In this document: piece after piece, positions 1 through 13,880 of the stretch
How the letters are laid out: every line of letters begins with the position of its first letter
Position numbering within the stretch: position 1 is the first letter of the stretch
Source: Zonotrichia leucophrys gambelii
Lineage: Eukaryota; Chordata; Aves; Passeriformes; Passerellidae
DNA: 64,000 nt
Direction of reading: 5' to 3'
Assembly (NCBI RefSeq): GCF_028769735.1
Contig: NC_088170.1
Span: 61,846,085-61,910,084 of the forward strand
Translations under genes and position numbers: made by a program
Notes under the pieces: generated by a model
What the model saw: the letters and a program-made list of their open reading frames with translations, nothing else
What the model was told of the DNA's origin: nothing
Database searches by the model: none

Positions 1-3000
1 TTTGGGTAGAGAATCAAAGGCAAATGAAAATGAGAATGTGAAAATGAAAACAACTCTCGAGTAGCAACAAAATCTAAAGAGGTAAAATGTTCTAAAAATG
101 GGAAGCCAGCATAAACTCATTTCAGTGTCATAAAAAACTGGCATGTGAAATCACAGACCCTGTACCTGGGACTATTTAATGAAACAATCATATAGAAATT
201 CTGATATCTAGTGGGAGTCATGCAAGAGAAAAAAAGACCAATTTAGATCCATTTCTCCATTGCATGCATGTATTAGAATGAGCTATAGATGAGGGTATAA
301 TTAAAAACATAAGAAAATAATAAATGAGGTAAACTTCAACATGTGTTTCCTAAAGGCAGATGTTCTCAGAGCTCTTTGAAAAGGTAACTTCCTTGATAAG
401 GAAATCCTTTTCCAAGACAAAAGAGATGTTGCAGCTTTTGTTTCTGTCTGCTTTGGTAAGGGATTTGCTGCAATGGCACAAAGGAAATTCCATCTGAAAC
501 TGGAGGAGATGGGGATTAGCAAAGGAGCTGAGTGTTGAACAAAGGGATGGCTCAAGAAAGACAGTGATTGAGGAAGATAGTATCTGGCCGGGAAAAAGCT
601 TTTTAAGGGAATGTCTCAGTTTATAGTCTTCAGAAAACTCTGATTTAAAACTCTAATAGGAAAATTCAAACCTTATTGGAAGCATTATTGTAACCCAGTA
701 GTTACTGGAAGTCAACACAATTACAGAGGAAGATGGAATCATCATCCCAAATCTGAATGACTATGATGGTCAAAAATCTTGATGGAGAGATCTCCACTGA
801 AGAAAATTAATTTAAACCAGAGGAGATGCTAAGAATGGCTACTGGGTTACCAGGAAAGAAGAAAAACCTGTGATATATGAGGAGACTTAAGGAGTTGAGA
901 ATCTTAAAAACAAAAAAATATAATAAAGAAAATAATTTCTGCTCATAAATATAGAAAAAATGGAGGAAGAAATAAAGCTAATAGAAAGCCCACAATACTA
1001 TACATGAAAGGATATAATGAGAAAAAGGTGATATAATCACTAAATAGGCTTTTGATTTTTGGGCAGATATCCGTTGTTAAAATCCTTATTTATAACATGG
1101 AGGTAGAAAAACACACAGAAACAGAAGGATTGCTGTTCCCTGCCACAGCAGGTCACCACACTTGACTGGAGGAAGACCAAGCAGGGTTTCAGGTTACATA
1201 TTATATCACTGCCTGTTGGATGTGTTGTCAAAATTAACCTGGCAGCCATGCTTCAAAATTATCTACTATTAAAGGCTATTAATGTGCAAAACATCTATTA
1301 CATTTAGTATCATTTAAGAAGGTACTACATTTAACTTCTTTGTGAGGCACTGTGTCGTTTTGACTTATAGCAGATCCCTGATTATGCTACCCCAGTGCCA
1401 GCACTGGATTATTAGGAAGTTTATTTTGATTTTGAAATGCCAAAGTCTGACTGCCACACCAAATCTGACTGTGACCTGTTTTGGTCTGACTGAGATCACA
1501 GGACAAAATAAAAGCTTTTGTTGGCACACCTTCCACACCTTCCCCTTTCCTCAGCCATACACACAACAAAAGAACTTTGTTCCAAGCTACCTGAGCTCCT
1601 GGTTTGTGCTCCCAAAAGTTCATTGATGTGATTTATAAAACCAAGACTGTTGCCTTGAGCTCATTCAGGCTAAAAATATATATTTTTCTTTAGTTGGCAA
1701 GCCCTCAAATACTGCAGAAAAGACATTATATCTACCTTAGCTCTTAGCCCCCTTTAAAGGACAAGATTTTTTTAAATTTGATCTATGATTCATGTACTAT
1801 TCACACAGTCCTTTAGATATTTGATCTTAAGTGCCTAAATGCATAAAAATTAATGTTATAATTTTGCATTTCAGCTGGAGGTGAGTTCATTATATTAGTT
1901 CCTGGAAGACATGGTCCTCCCATGGGACTTTTTTATTCGACACTGAGACAAAAAAATCTGTGGTACTTAATGACAAATTTATAATTTTTAAAGTGTACAC
2001 TTTTGACAGGTTTTAAGTAGTTTGCTAAACCATTCTGTGACATTTTTGGCTATGAGAGTGTTCCAGATATCAGGCCAAATAGGTGAATAGGGAAAGGAAT
2101 TATGCTGACTCCAGATGTGATGACTTAAATGTCAGCAACATTTGTTACTTGCAGCTCATCCTTTGATGTCTTCAGTCGGCAGCTTCCAGACACCAAGTGC
2201 TCACCTAGGAAAATAAAAGTCAAACCTGACTTCTGAGGTCAGCATGAATTGATTTCATTCACTTCAGGACAGAAATGTCTGCCATGAATATGCTCATATT
2301 TAAAATAATTTTTTTGTAACCTTTATTTTTACTCTCCCAGTAATATTTAGGATATAAACTCAGAAAATGCACATGGATGCCATATGTTGACACAACACTT
2401 GTCAGCAAATTTTAAAAATTGTTACTTCCTTCTATATTAAAAAAGAGAAGCAATAAATTGAGGAAGTTTTATTTTCTACATTGATTTTGTGCCAATATCC
2501 TTTATAAAATGTAAGTCCAATAGTACATTGACATTGAATGATTTTAATAGAATGATTTTAAGGCACAGATACACAGTCTTTGATGAAGAACTGGGATATC
2601 TTTGTTCTACTTCCACCTTTCCCACTAATTGTTGTCATCTTCAACAGAAGTGTTTGTGTTGGTCAAACATAGCTGCTCTCTAAATTTCCTGCCTACTCCC
2701 CCATCCTTCTGCCTGGAAGGAGATGCTGCTTGTGGGGTCTTGAGCAGCCTCATCTGGCAGGTGAGATGCTTGCTGGCATTCAGGTGCTCAAAATACTGCT
2801 ACAATGTGAATTCAGCTGCCTTAATTAACTTTAAAATAGAGTTTCCATGTAACCTCATTCAGGAATGCAATTTTCCTGCTTTTCACTCTCCTTGGACTTA
2901 ATTAGGTTGGTCATTCAAGCTACATGCTCCCAAGGAGGACAAGACCATTATATGTCAGAAGCAAAAGTACTTCAAATCACCTTTGAGTCGATTTTTCTAG

Positions 3001-6000
3001 ACTTTTACAATATAAAAGTATTTTTCTGTTCAGACTTGAGTTCAAAATGTGTTCAGATTCTTACAGCAATCAAAAAAATCTGTAATGTTTGGTTTTGATT
3101 TTTTTTGTCAGATCTACTGATTTCTTTTGGCCCTTTAATGCTAAGAGAACAAGAAAAAGTAAAGTTGCAGGAAGACCATGAACACTGATGTGCTGTAACA
3201 TTGAACAATGTGCTTGGATCAGTCTGGAATTACTAAAATCAGCAGGAGTTTGTTCATAATATTTTAACCTGACCAAAGGTAAAAGTAATTATGAACATAA
3301 TAATTATTTCAAAATGCTTGACGGTGACATTAAATCTGTAGTGATTAGCATGGGGTTTACAATAACAAGCATTATGTCATTTATCCTTTAAGCCAGGAGG
3401 GGCATTTTGTACTTTCCAGGATGGCAACATGATACACTTCATTTGTTCTTAATCCTGATGAAGCTGTAGCCATAAATAATAGGTATATCTCAGAACAAGA
3501 CACTACATTTAATAATCCAATTAATTTTGCACTCTACAGAACTACTTCATTCTTAGAAACAAAGACAATTGGAACTTATTTATAAGGGAATGTTTATTGC
3601 TCCTGAACCACATCCTCAGTAAGTGTTAATATATGTGTCAATGTAGAAGTAACTGCTTTCAGTAAAATTTAATGCTTGCAAGAGAGAAAGTTATTTCAAA
3701 TATGTTTACTCTCCCACACTCTCAGAATAGCTTTGCTAGATTTCATGTTAAAAGAGAAAAGCATAAAAAATGTTCCACATAAAATTTATAATAATATGTA
3801 AAATTGAGCAAAACCCACTAAGACAGAAAGTTAAGAGTTAATGATAGATGCATGATGCTAATATCAATTAAGCCATTGCATGCATACAAGGATTACAAAA
3901 ATTAAAAAAATAAAACCTCCAGTGGGAATGCCTTTAAAAATAAATCATGCAGAATGAATGCTTTTTCTAATTAACAATACAAAAATTTAAAAAACAAAGT
4001 ACAGAAAATGGATGTTGTAGCATAATGGAGCAGCACTATTATGAAGAAGAATTGGTGTTTTGCAATCACTCTCTTTCAGGTTCTTTATAAGGTGATAGAT
4101 GGTGTGTTCAGTCATGGATCTTCTAAAGACTAATTAATTCTGGGATTACTGCATGAAGGATATTTAATTTCGCTGATTATATTTATTTCACTTTTTCAAT
4201 AGACAAAATATATTTAAATCATTTGTTGTAACTTTAAACTTAACTGAACATTCCCTCCTATTTCAATTTACTATGCCAGATAGTCACTGAATAAGAAACT
4301 TCCCTTTGGATTATCTATTTTTTTTAAACCAAATTCTGAAGTAAAAATTTAGGAAAACTAAATTAATGTAAGGTACATTAGTGTATTAAACAATAATTTT
4401 GTCACAACCTAATTGCACCTAAGATTTTCCAAGTAGGTACTCACATCATTGTTTTGTCAAGTGTAGTAGCTGCCTAATTTATAGAATAGACACATTCACT
4501 GAAGTAACAGAGACAGGTTTTTGAGTTTGAAGCATCAAGGAAAAGACTTTTACTACCATCTGGAAGAATGCTCAATAAATCATTAAGTGTTCCAAAATCA
4601 AAATATTGAGAACACAGCTTCTATACAGCCTTAAAATTATTCTAAATTTCCCAATAAATCATGCTTCGGACCTTTGAACTCTTGAGGGGAGTGCTCCTCA
4701 AGAAGAAAGGGATGGTACTGATTTCAATAGAAATCATGTTCTGATAAGGTGAGAATTTTGATAGAATTGCAAACTTCCATCAAAGTACAGAGGTCGCTTT
4801 TCAAAACAAGAATTTTTCTTATAAAATTAAGGTACAAAGATAACAGTGGTCAACCTGACAACATCAGAATTTAATCTAATTTAAATGGGAAGAAGAAAAA
4901 CATATCCACCATTTAGAATTGCTTGCATGCCCACAGACACAAAAGATCTGTATATAGTTGTTTTGCAAATATTTTTTACTGAATATTTATACCTCCTCTC
5001 CTTTACAAACTTGTGAAACCAAAGCCAGGTTATATCATGATTTTTCAACTATGAATCACAATTTACAAAATGATAGTCATATTTCAAGTTACCAACACAA
5101 AGTACTGATTTTGATGGACTAGCAAAATGATATTTGCTAGTAGAGCTAAGAATCAGGGCAATAATTTTTTTTTTCCTTTCAAGCAAACAGAACTTTGTTC
5201 TAACTCTTCCATTTGGCACAGAGGCATTAAATAGTTTTAAAGTTCTGTTAGCTGGAGCAACTTTTGAAATATTTAGAGGACGATCCTATTAGAAACAATT
5301 CTACTTGTGCTATATATTTCCTCAGATTAAACAACTTTCTTGTGAGTCATAAGGAGGATTATCTATATAGTCTCTTTGGAGGTTCCTCTCTCTTCAGGAA
5401 TTGCTTAAAACTTCATGATGTAATTTCACCTGCCTTTTGGCCTGTGTTTATTTTTCCACTTCATCTAGATTAGTTTCACCCACAGGAATAAATAGCAAGT
5501 GGGAAAATATAGTCAAACTTATGCATATGTAGCTAAATAACTCAGGACAGGTAAATAAGTCAAGCTGTGTACGTGAAAAATAAGATCAAAATAGTAAGTT
5601 TAGGGATGTTTCAGGGAGGTATCTCTTAGTACCTCATGTCAAAACTGTGCTTTCCTCCCCCTCAAACTGAGGTATCTGTGTCCAAGCCTCCCCAGGCTGC
5701 CTCTGACACACAGGAGATGTGAGATTCAAAAGGTGAATCATCCGACACAATAACCATGCTGCTACAGATACCATGAGTAGCTCTCTGCAAAGGGATGTTT
5801 TTCTCTGTTAACACAAAAACCCAGCACAGGAACCAGCTGAAAAGCAGTAGAACATTGAAGACTTCATTTGGAGAGTACAGATGATGGTCTTGGGTTTGCT
5901 GTATTCTGCAGTGGAGCTGAGTCTTTCTTTAGAGCAATTCTGTGTTGGACACCTTCCTGCCCCTCTGAACTCTTCACACCTGATTTTTGAAATTTAAGCA

Positions 6001-7699
6001 ATGGAAAAGAAATGGTAAAGCTCCTATGCCTCTGAGGATGTTTTAGGAGTAGAAGCTGTTCTTCAACAATCAGAAAAAATAACCCTAGGGTTATTCAGCA
6101 GTATAAAATGAGCAGGTAGAAGATTTTCTGCAAGTTTGACCTAAAAATTCACTTATGTCCAAGAAGCTTTAGATAGCCATAATTTTCATAATGAAAAGGT
6201 GATTTGTGCTTGAATGGGGACCATGTAGGCTCCCCTGACTCACATAGGTGATGCAGGTCTTCAGTACTTAGTATGCAAAAGTCATTTTTCCATTGAAAAA
6301 AGAAATATTTTTTTCCATTGAAGGACTAATTTGCCTTTTTCTATTTTTGTGCTTTGATTATTCAGGTATTATTACAATACATTATTTATTATAATATATT
6401 CCTGTTCAATTTCAAACCTCATTGTTCCATTTAAATTAAACCTTTTTATTACCAGTAATTACTTCATATGAAATTATAGGTCCTGATTTTGTGTTTTCTT
6501 TTCCTCAGTATTAGGGTTGTCATAATAAGTTCATCCCTGTGAACCTGCTTAGCTGTCAGGAGTTCCAGTGCCAGTCTTAGATGCACTCTTTTTATAACCC
6601 CCATTAATTTCATCAGCAGTGCCAAAACAATGCCTTTATTTGAACATTTTTGCTTTCCCACCCTATCCTAACATAGTCTATACATCTCACAGTCTGCATT
6701 TGATCTGAATAAATATAATGGACTGCTGAGTGCTCTTACTGGGATGGGATGTCTCAGATTCATTCCACATGGCATTGTTTGCTTTTTCATTTCTTTTGGT
6801 TTTTTCCCTGTTTTCTATTGTGAGTCTTTTGAAGTTTACAAGCCAAGTTCTTCTCTCATTTATACAAGTGCAAACCCATCAACTCAAATAGGTCTAAGCT
6901 AAGACAGGACTTGGATCTGTTCCTACCACTTGCTGAAAATCTTAGTCCCCCTTTCTGGACAGGTATCTTAGCTGCTGGCCTCATTCTCCTGTTTCTTTTA
7001 AATTCATCTCTAAGAATGTGCAAGGATAAGCATTTATCATAACATGCCATGGATTCTGGAGTTTCTTTAATAAAAATAGCCCAGCATGTGCCTGTCACAA
7101 TTTTCAGGGTATGCATATTGCCTACTCAAAATAAAACAGCTCTTCTCCACACTTTGAGTAGAGATGGACAAATATGGAATTAAAGGCTAGCCAGAGAGAT
7201 CCTGAGAAGTGCCTGAAAAATTTCAAGCAACAAATGCCCAAAGGGTTTTTCTTCTCCTTGGTTGTTGTTGTTGTTTATGTGTTTATTTTTTTTGTGTGGG
7301 AGTAATTTTTAACATTGTTAAGTACGCAGTTTTACAAGATGTACACTGCTAGGTACACAGTTATTTCCAGTTAGAAAACTGGCTTTATAAGAAACCATGA
7401 GTATTTAGGCTGGTGAATCTAGAAAACTGTCTTATTCATGTAGATAAAAAAGTCCTTCCTTCAGGAATCATACAATGCCTCCAGCTTTGCAGTATGCTTG
7501 TGACACTGGCTGAGTCACCCTACAATATTTACAGGGGTATCTTAATTTCAAATGTGTTTCTGGCCAACCACCTCAATGATTAGGAAATGTTGATTCAAAT
7601 AGTACAAGAGGTGAAAATATTCCATTAATATTTGGAGTAGGGTGAAAAATAAGAGAAAAAAATCTGATAAAGGGAGGCAGGAATATAAAAATTGAGAGA
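1..7699. other. No gene recognised
   Basis: AT-rich sequence. All frames are short and match no family I know. One weak exon-like segment (2648-2760) is described in the findings. No repeat family recognised. Confidence 0.5.
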
Positions 7700-7880
7700 T
7701 TTGGAGTTATCTCTTGCCTGGAGAGGTTGTGGAATCTCCTTTGCTGGACATATTCAAGAACTGTTTGGGTGCAATTCTTTGCCATGTGGTCTAGGACAGT
7801 CTTGCTTGATCAGGAAGGTTTGACCAGATGAACATCACCAGAGATTTCTTCCCATCTCTACCATTCTGAGATTCTGTGAT
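7700..7880 (+). mobile_element. CR1 LINE 3' end fragment
   Basis: Contains 'gcctggagaggttgtggaatctcc', 'ggtttgaccagatgaacatc' and the tail 'attctgagattctgtgat', the characteristic end of avian CR1. It is 5'-truncated and non-coding. Confidence 0.85.
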
Positions 7881-10800
7881 CAGTGCAGGATCAAGTCCAT
7901 CTACAACCTCATGCTTGATGCTACTGATCAAGAAGCCTTCTTACAAAAAGACAGTCATGAGTAAGAGTCCCTGATCCCTAAATGAAATTTCTAGCTGCAA
8001 CATTTCATTTTTAGAGAGCAGGCTTCAGCTTCAACATGGCTTTCAGCCTGCTCCTAATCAAGTGTGGAGTTTTTAAAACTTTCAAAATATATTTTATCAC
8101 CTACCTTACCTTATACTCCAATGGCTCTCTGTGTAATCAGAAACATTCTGCATCCCTCGAAGACAGGTTGCATTACAAGTTTTGTTAAAAATGTTGGCAG
8201 ATCTTGATTCAGGGCTGAAGCCTAAGTTAATGAGCAAATAAAACTTTTTTAATGTTTGTGACCACCTCCTTGAACAGGCAAAATTTCCACTGATTTAGAG
8301 AAGCAGTTGTTCATCTTTAGAATCTCATGGTTTAACCTGACACATGAATGCCGCCTGGTTTTAATCAGTTCAGAGTGTAGTTGAATCAAAGTTATTAATA
8401 TCACCTGGAAGCAAGTGGTCTTCATTTAATAAAATCTCTTTGAAGTATCATAGTCTCCTTGGGAAAAGGCCAAGGAAAAATAAAAAGACCATTCAATGAA
8501 ACAAACAATATGATCAATAAACTGTCCAGTGAGGAAAGCTCATGGAAAAGCCAGTACTGTCAGTGCTGTGGCTGCAGTGTACAGGCTACATTTGTTAATG
8601 TACTCAGGAATGACTTTTCTAACCAGAAATGGCTGGAGACAGGGAAGGGCATTTTTAAAAATGAGAGAATCATCTCCTTAAATAACTACTACAATAGGAA
8701 ATTGTTATTCCATGTTTATCATCTGATCAGAGCTACTAAAATGTGGTTTTTTACTGCCCTTTTATCTGTTACCCTTACACAGGGCGCTGTTAAATCAGTG
8801 ATGCTCTTTGTATTCCAGGTACTTTAAGTTTGATTTTTATTGTCTGCTCTCCCTTACCTCCCCAGCAGCTGAAGGCCTGGATTCAGTAACAAAACTGTTG
8901 GTGCTTTCAGCACAGACTTATCTGAAGGAAACTCGTGGGGAGCTCTGAGGAGCCAGACCTTAAAATTTTGAGAGAAAATTTGAGGCTTGGGGACTCTCCT
9001 TAATCAGGCTTTTGTTTGTTTGGTCTTTAGTTGTTGAGAGTTTTTAATATTTGCCAATTGATTTTCATGGTCTTTTTTTTTAGTAGTGAAAAAATATTCT
9101 CTTTCACTCATTTAGATTTTTATTCTTCACAAAATTATCTCTCAAGGAAAAAAGGAGGAAAAGTTTCTGATCTCCACCATTAATACCTTCTGATTTTCCT
9201 ATATTTTGCTTTTTTTCAGCTGCTCTACCTTGGTTTACTGTTAACCGACCACAGGCTACTTGCCTGATTAGAGATATTTGGTTTGGTAATGTAATTATTT
9301 ATTAACCACTGCCGGGATTTTCAGGAGAATACAGAAAAAGAAATGTGTTACTGGATGAAATGCTCCCTCTGCTGTCAAAGGGAAGTATCAGTAGAGGAAG
9401 GTTTGTTCCTAATGCTGCAAACATTACCAGGGACAGAGGACATCACAATCCATTAAGTGTATTTCTAACAGTACTGGTTAGCTGTGCAGTCTCCAAGATC
9501 TCAGCTATTCCCTTTAGTCTGGTACCTTAATATCTGAGTTTGAATATTTCCTCTGGAGCATTCAACATTATTAAAAAAGATAAAACAAAACCAGCCTGGT
9601 TCTTAGACCACAAATGCTACTGCTAGTCTATGTCAGACACGTCATAGGCAGTCAGCAGCTGGCTAAAAGCCCTCTGAACAAAAGTTGTGCTCTTGACTTT
9701 AGTGGGTTTTGCACTGGACTGTCAAATAAACTTTATTTCAATTTAATTTCTCTTAGTTGTTTTCAGCAAACAATCCAAGCAAACAAGAGAATGTTATGTC
9801 CTGAGAATAAGGTGGAAGTAAAATATGAAAAAATATCTGAAAATATGAAATTACTTTGGATGACAGAAAGCAGGAGAGGTATCCCTCAGTTTATCAGGGC
9901 TAGAATATCATGCAGGGAACTCTCCAAGAACAATGATCTTCTAATTCTTGCTGCAGTAATGCATATCTTTATCTGTAAAAGTGCACTTCTGTATGTTGCA
10001 CTGAAGCCCTGTTGGCACTGGCTCAGTCCTGCCAAAATGTGGTCACAAGTGTTCATGTACCAGGCGCCACACGTATTTGCTTTGATAATGTTCCTGAGTT
10101 CTTTTAGTCACCTTTTGAGAACTATTGTATGAGCAAATATTTGTTCACAAGAGCATTTTCAGAATGTGAAAATGTGAAGAGCACTCATGAAGGAAGAATG
10201 TGCATGAATGTTTGAACAGCAGTTTTTTAAAATCCTTCTGAGGTTAAGAATCCAAAGGAGAGAGAACACAATATCTCATATTAAAAAGTCAGTGAAAAAA
10301 AAACCAAAGTCCAAAACTTAATAAAATTTGGAGATTCCCCAAATCATAATGTTTTCTTATAACATTACTATACCAGATAGAACTGTAATATCTTTTTTAT
10401 TTTCAATCTCTTAATCAAAAACCTAAATGAAGTCACTATTATGCCAACAGAAGAGACCTTTTGAAATATTATTTAATCCAATGAGGACATTAAATCATTA
10501 CATCAACAGCTTTTTTTTTTTTTTAATTAAGACCATAAAGGACGAAAAGTAGCCTGGAGGAAACCCAGGCTCACTAGCACTGGTCTTCTGCTATCGTCGT
10601 TTCTCAGTCCAGAGCCCAGAAACTCTCCTTTATGTGTCATTTATAGATTTTATGGATTTTACAATTTTGGGATAAAACCCATAATTAATCTTGACAGCAG
10701 AGCCCTCTGCTGCTTCACACCCAGCATAATGCTCTACACTCTCTAGGAGGTCCAGGCATGGCTTAACCATTCTCTCCTTTTGAGGACATGATCTGCTGAG

Positions 10801-13479
10801 GGTGTATGGGCCCAAAACCCCTGAAATGCCTATAATTTGTAGTCTGGCCATCACAGCATTCTTCTGTGCGAACAAATAGGATTGAAAGCTCCACAGGCTT
10901 AGGATATCCTTGAATTCAGGTCTTTTGTTTCTGAGTTATTGTGCCACAGAGATGTCATCACTGCAAGCAAACAGGAGAGCCAATGTGTTATGCTCCAAAT
11001 GTGCCCAGGAGTACTCTGCTCCCATCAGAGATTCTGTGAGGCATGCAGTAGGAAAAAGACTTGTGCGTACTTAAATCCTTAAAGATGCTGCTGAGGATAT
11101 CCATTAACATTGCTTTAGGTTGCTGAAAAAGTCTTCTTTTTTTTCCCCTTCTGAAATCTAAGGCCTTACTGATCAATTAAAGAAGTCAGTCAAGTTTTCC
11201 CTAAACTGCCTTCTCATATGCATATATTACTGTCTAAATTCGCCCAATTTCTGGGTGTAAGTGAATGCTTCCCTGGAAGGCTGAGTTCCTCCATAGAAGA
11301 CACCATATTGCTGCAGCCTTTAAATGTCAACAAAGCCTCATTTATTGAGCAAACAGCTTATAAAACCATAGCACTGAGATATCCATTCCCTTTGGCAGAT
11401 GTACCTGGAAAATGGGGACAGCCCCTAGCCAAAATAATCACTGTATATCCCCTGAAGTCAGGACCCGGATATTTAGAGACCTATAACTCCAGAACTCCCT
11501 AGAGCTTTCAGGATTTTTCCTTGGAACAAGGTGAACCTCACTCCAAGTGGGGTTTAAGTCCTGACCCCACAGATGGGCTCCCCTGGTGCAAACCAGCCAG
11601 TCCTGCTTCACCTCCTGGTTCCAGAGCTCCCAAAGCTCCCAGGGAACAGGCTGTGGAGTTTTCCCCTTGGCAGCAGGGAGCCAGATCTTTGGAATTTCTC
11701 TTGCTGCTCCGTGACACTGGTGCTATTGTCCCTTCAAGCTCCACTGAGCTGGATGCCAATTTCACAGCCCAGCCACCCATCTCATTATTTAACTCTTATT
11801 TTCATGTGGTTCTCAAGCATTGCTCTGGTTTTAGAAAAGGCTGTGTGTCAACTCACACCTTTAGGCAATATGACAATAATTGGACAGTATGTCCTAGCAC
11901 TGCAAGGAGTATATTAAGCTGTTTATCACTGGAACATTAAAACAGTAAATCAAACAGGAGACTTGGATAAGTCAACACAAGATTTGTGTCTATTAGAGCA
12001 AAGCCACAGGCCAGAACCTCAGCAAAAAGGCAGTGAATTAAATTAGTCAAAGAGTAAGCTGCACTTTTCATGGTTGTGTGCAATTACATGCAGATTCAGT
12101 TTCTTTGAAAGAATTTGACAGGAGAAAATTTAAACTAAAAGTTTCTGGTAGACCAATAAATCTTGCTTTCCATGACTCATATCTCTGTCCGGTGGCCAAA
12201 AAAGAAGCCAGATATTTTATCTGTGTTTGCATATGTGGCTAGAATTATAAAGCCCCACTCAAGAAAACCCAAAGGGGAAAATATGAAATTTCATAGTATT
12301 CTTTGAATATAAATGCCCTGTTCATATTCTGTTTCCATTACATAAGATATTACAGTCCCATTCATGAGAAAATTCAGGCACAATTAAAGTATATTACATC
12401 TAGTCCAGGCATGAATTTTTTGGTCTATCAAAATGTTTAACCTTTAACTGCTCAAAGATGTCTTTGTTATTTAGACTGTACACTGTATATTATAAGATAT
12501 TGATGCTAAAATCAGAGTTTTTGAGTGGAATTCTTTATTTAAATTTTATTTAAATTTAAATTTTATTCTTTATTTAAATATTATTTAAATAAAGTTTAAA
12601 TATTTAACTGTGTATAAAATAGCAGCATTTTAATAAATGTTATTGATTCTCTCTTTTCAGGTTCCTTTCCTTACCTGAAACTTTACTGTCTTGATTTGTG
12701 TATAACTAATTCTACTAAAACGATACAAGTCTTAATTTTTAAAAAAATATTAATCAGGGTAGAGCCAAAGGAAGTCAAAATGAGATCTGTAGCAGAAATC
12801 ACAACCTAATTTATCAGGTATATTTAACATGAGATATTCAATTCACAAAACTTATGAAAAAAAAAGGAGCTGAAAAAAGCTGAAAAAATGGCAAACAATT
12901 TCTACTTTTTAGAGTATTTTGCAAGACTCCGTAGAAAGGAATTATGGCATCTCATTTTTTAAATTATTAGGTTCTTAATTTAGGGTCTCAAGAGTGTCCC
13001 CAAGAGGCATTTGTCTCTTCCCATTCTCTACCCAGACAGTCTCGGACCCTGAAATAAGTATCTTCAAGTGTAGTTATCTGTTTGGAAAGTGGTGATTAAC
13101 ACACAGATACATTAAAAATGAAATTAATAATAACTTAATTGAAAACATAATGGTAATAGATGGTTTATTATGTTTTATTCATGCTACAGTTATCTCTTTA
13201 TTTTTTTTCTGTGTCAAAACCAAGTGAGAAAGCTGAAGAAGAGGTAATGTACTGGAGGTTACATCAAGGTTAGTAAATCTTGTGAGACCTCCATTAACTC
13301 AATGTGACAAGTCTCTGGCACTCATAAAGGAGTATCCTTGCCCCTCAAAGGAAAGACTACTGGGAATTGTCTATGTCTGACTGGTGTGCCCTAAATAACA
13401 TCCAAACGTGAGCATAGGCTGGAGGCAATGATTGCATTTGCAACCTTTCTAACAATCTGTAAGGTTGGATTTTCTCAGG
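7881..13479. other. No gene recognised
   Basis: Contains the longest open frame of the window (9614-10132, plus, 172 codons), which looks like chance, a GC-richer patch at about 11520-11790, and the AT tract at 12531-12607. No supported gene or mobile element. Confidence 0.5.
12531..12607. repeat. AT-only low-complexity tract
   Basis: Interleaved TTTATTTAAA and TTTAAATAAA segments that are partly self-complementary. Confidence 0.85.
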
Positions 13480-13485
13480 GCAGGT
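13480..13485. repeat. Left target-site duplication GCAGGT
   Basis: Identical to 13875-13880 on the other side of the LTR. It marks the insertion point exactly. Confidence 0.9.
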
Positions 13486-13874
13486 TGTGATGGTGTTCAC
13501 AGGGGTCTCAGGATGAGGGAAGAGACGAGAATGTTGACTCCATGTTCAGAAGGCTTGATTTATTATTTTATGATATACATTACATTAAAACTATACTAAA
13601 AGAATAGAAGAAAAGGTTTCATCTCAGAAGGCTAGCTAAGCTAAGAATAGAAAAGAAAATAATGATAACAAAAGCAGCTGCCTCAGACTCTCTGAGTCAG
13701 CTCTGCTGTGATTGGCCATTAATTACAAACAAGCAGATGAGACCAATCACAGATGCACCTGTTGCATTCCACAGCAGCAGATAATCATTGTTTACATTTT
13801 GTTCCTGAAGCCTCTCAGTTTCTCAGGATGAAAATATCTTAAGGAAAGATTTTATTGAAAAGATGTCTGCGACA
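13486..13874 (-). mobile_element. Solo LTR of an endogenous retrovirus (ERVK-like), complete, 389 bp
   Basis: Seen: ends TGTGAT...GCGACA on the plus strand, i.e. TGTCGC...ATCACA in element orientation. The 6-bp target duplication GCAGGT flanks it exactly (13480-13485 and 13875-13880). The element's AATAAA is on the minus strand at 13564-13559. Known: LTRs of class II (ERVK-type) elements give 6-bp duplications, and the sequence resembles a solo-LTR family common in passerine birds. No internal retroviral genes remain, so it arose by recombination between two LTRs. Its last ~50 bases (element sense: CCTTCTGAACATGGAGTC...) resemble those of the LTR at 41970-42355. Confidence 0.9.
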
Positions 13875-13880
13875 GCAGGT
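13875..13880. repeat. Right target-site duplication GCAGGT
   Basis: Exact partner of 13480-13485. Confidence 0.9.

Noticed and set aside
9614..10132. Longest open frame, 172 codons, plus strand
   Set aside because: No family features or biased composition. It lies in AT-rich DNA where frames of this size arise by chance, and it has no plausible promoter or splice context.
11521..11940. 139-codon plus-strand frame over the GC-rich patch
   Set aside because: Low-complexity Pro/Ser-rich start, a competing frame on the other strand, and no family similarity. Kept only as a composition anomaly.
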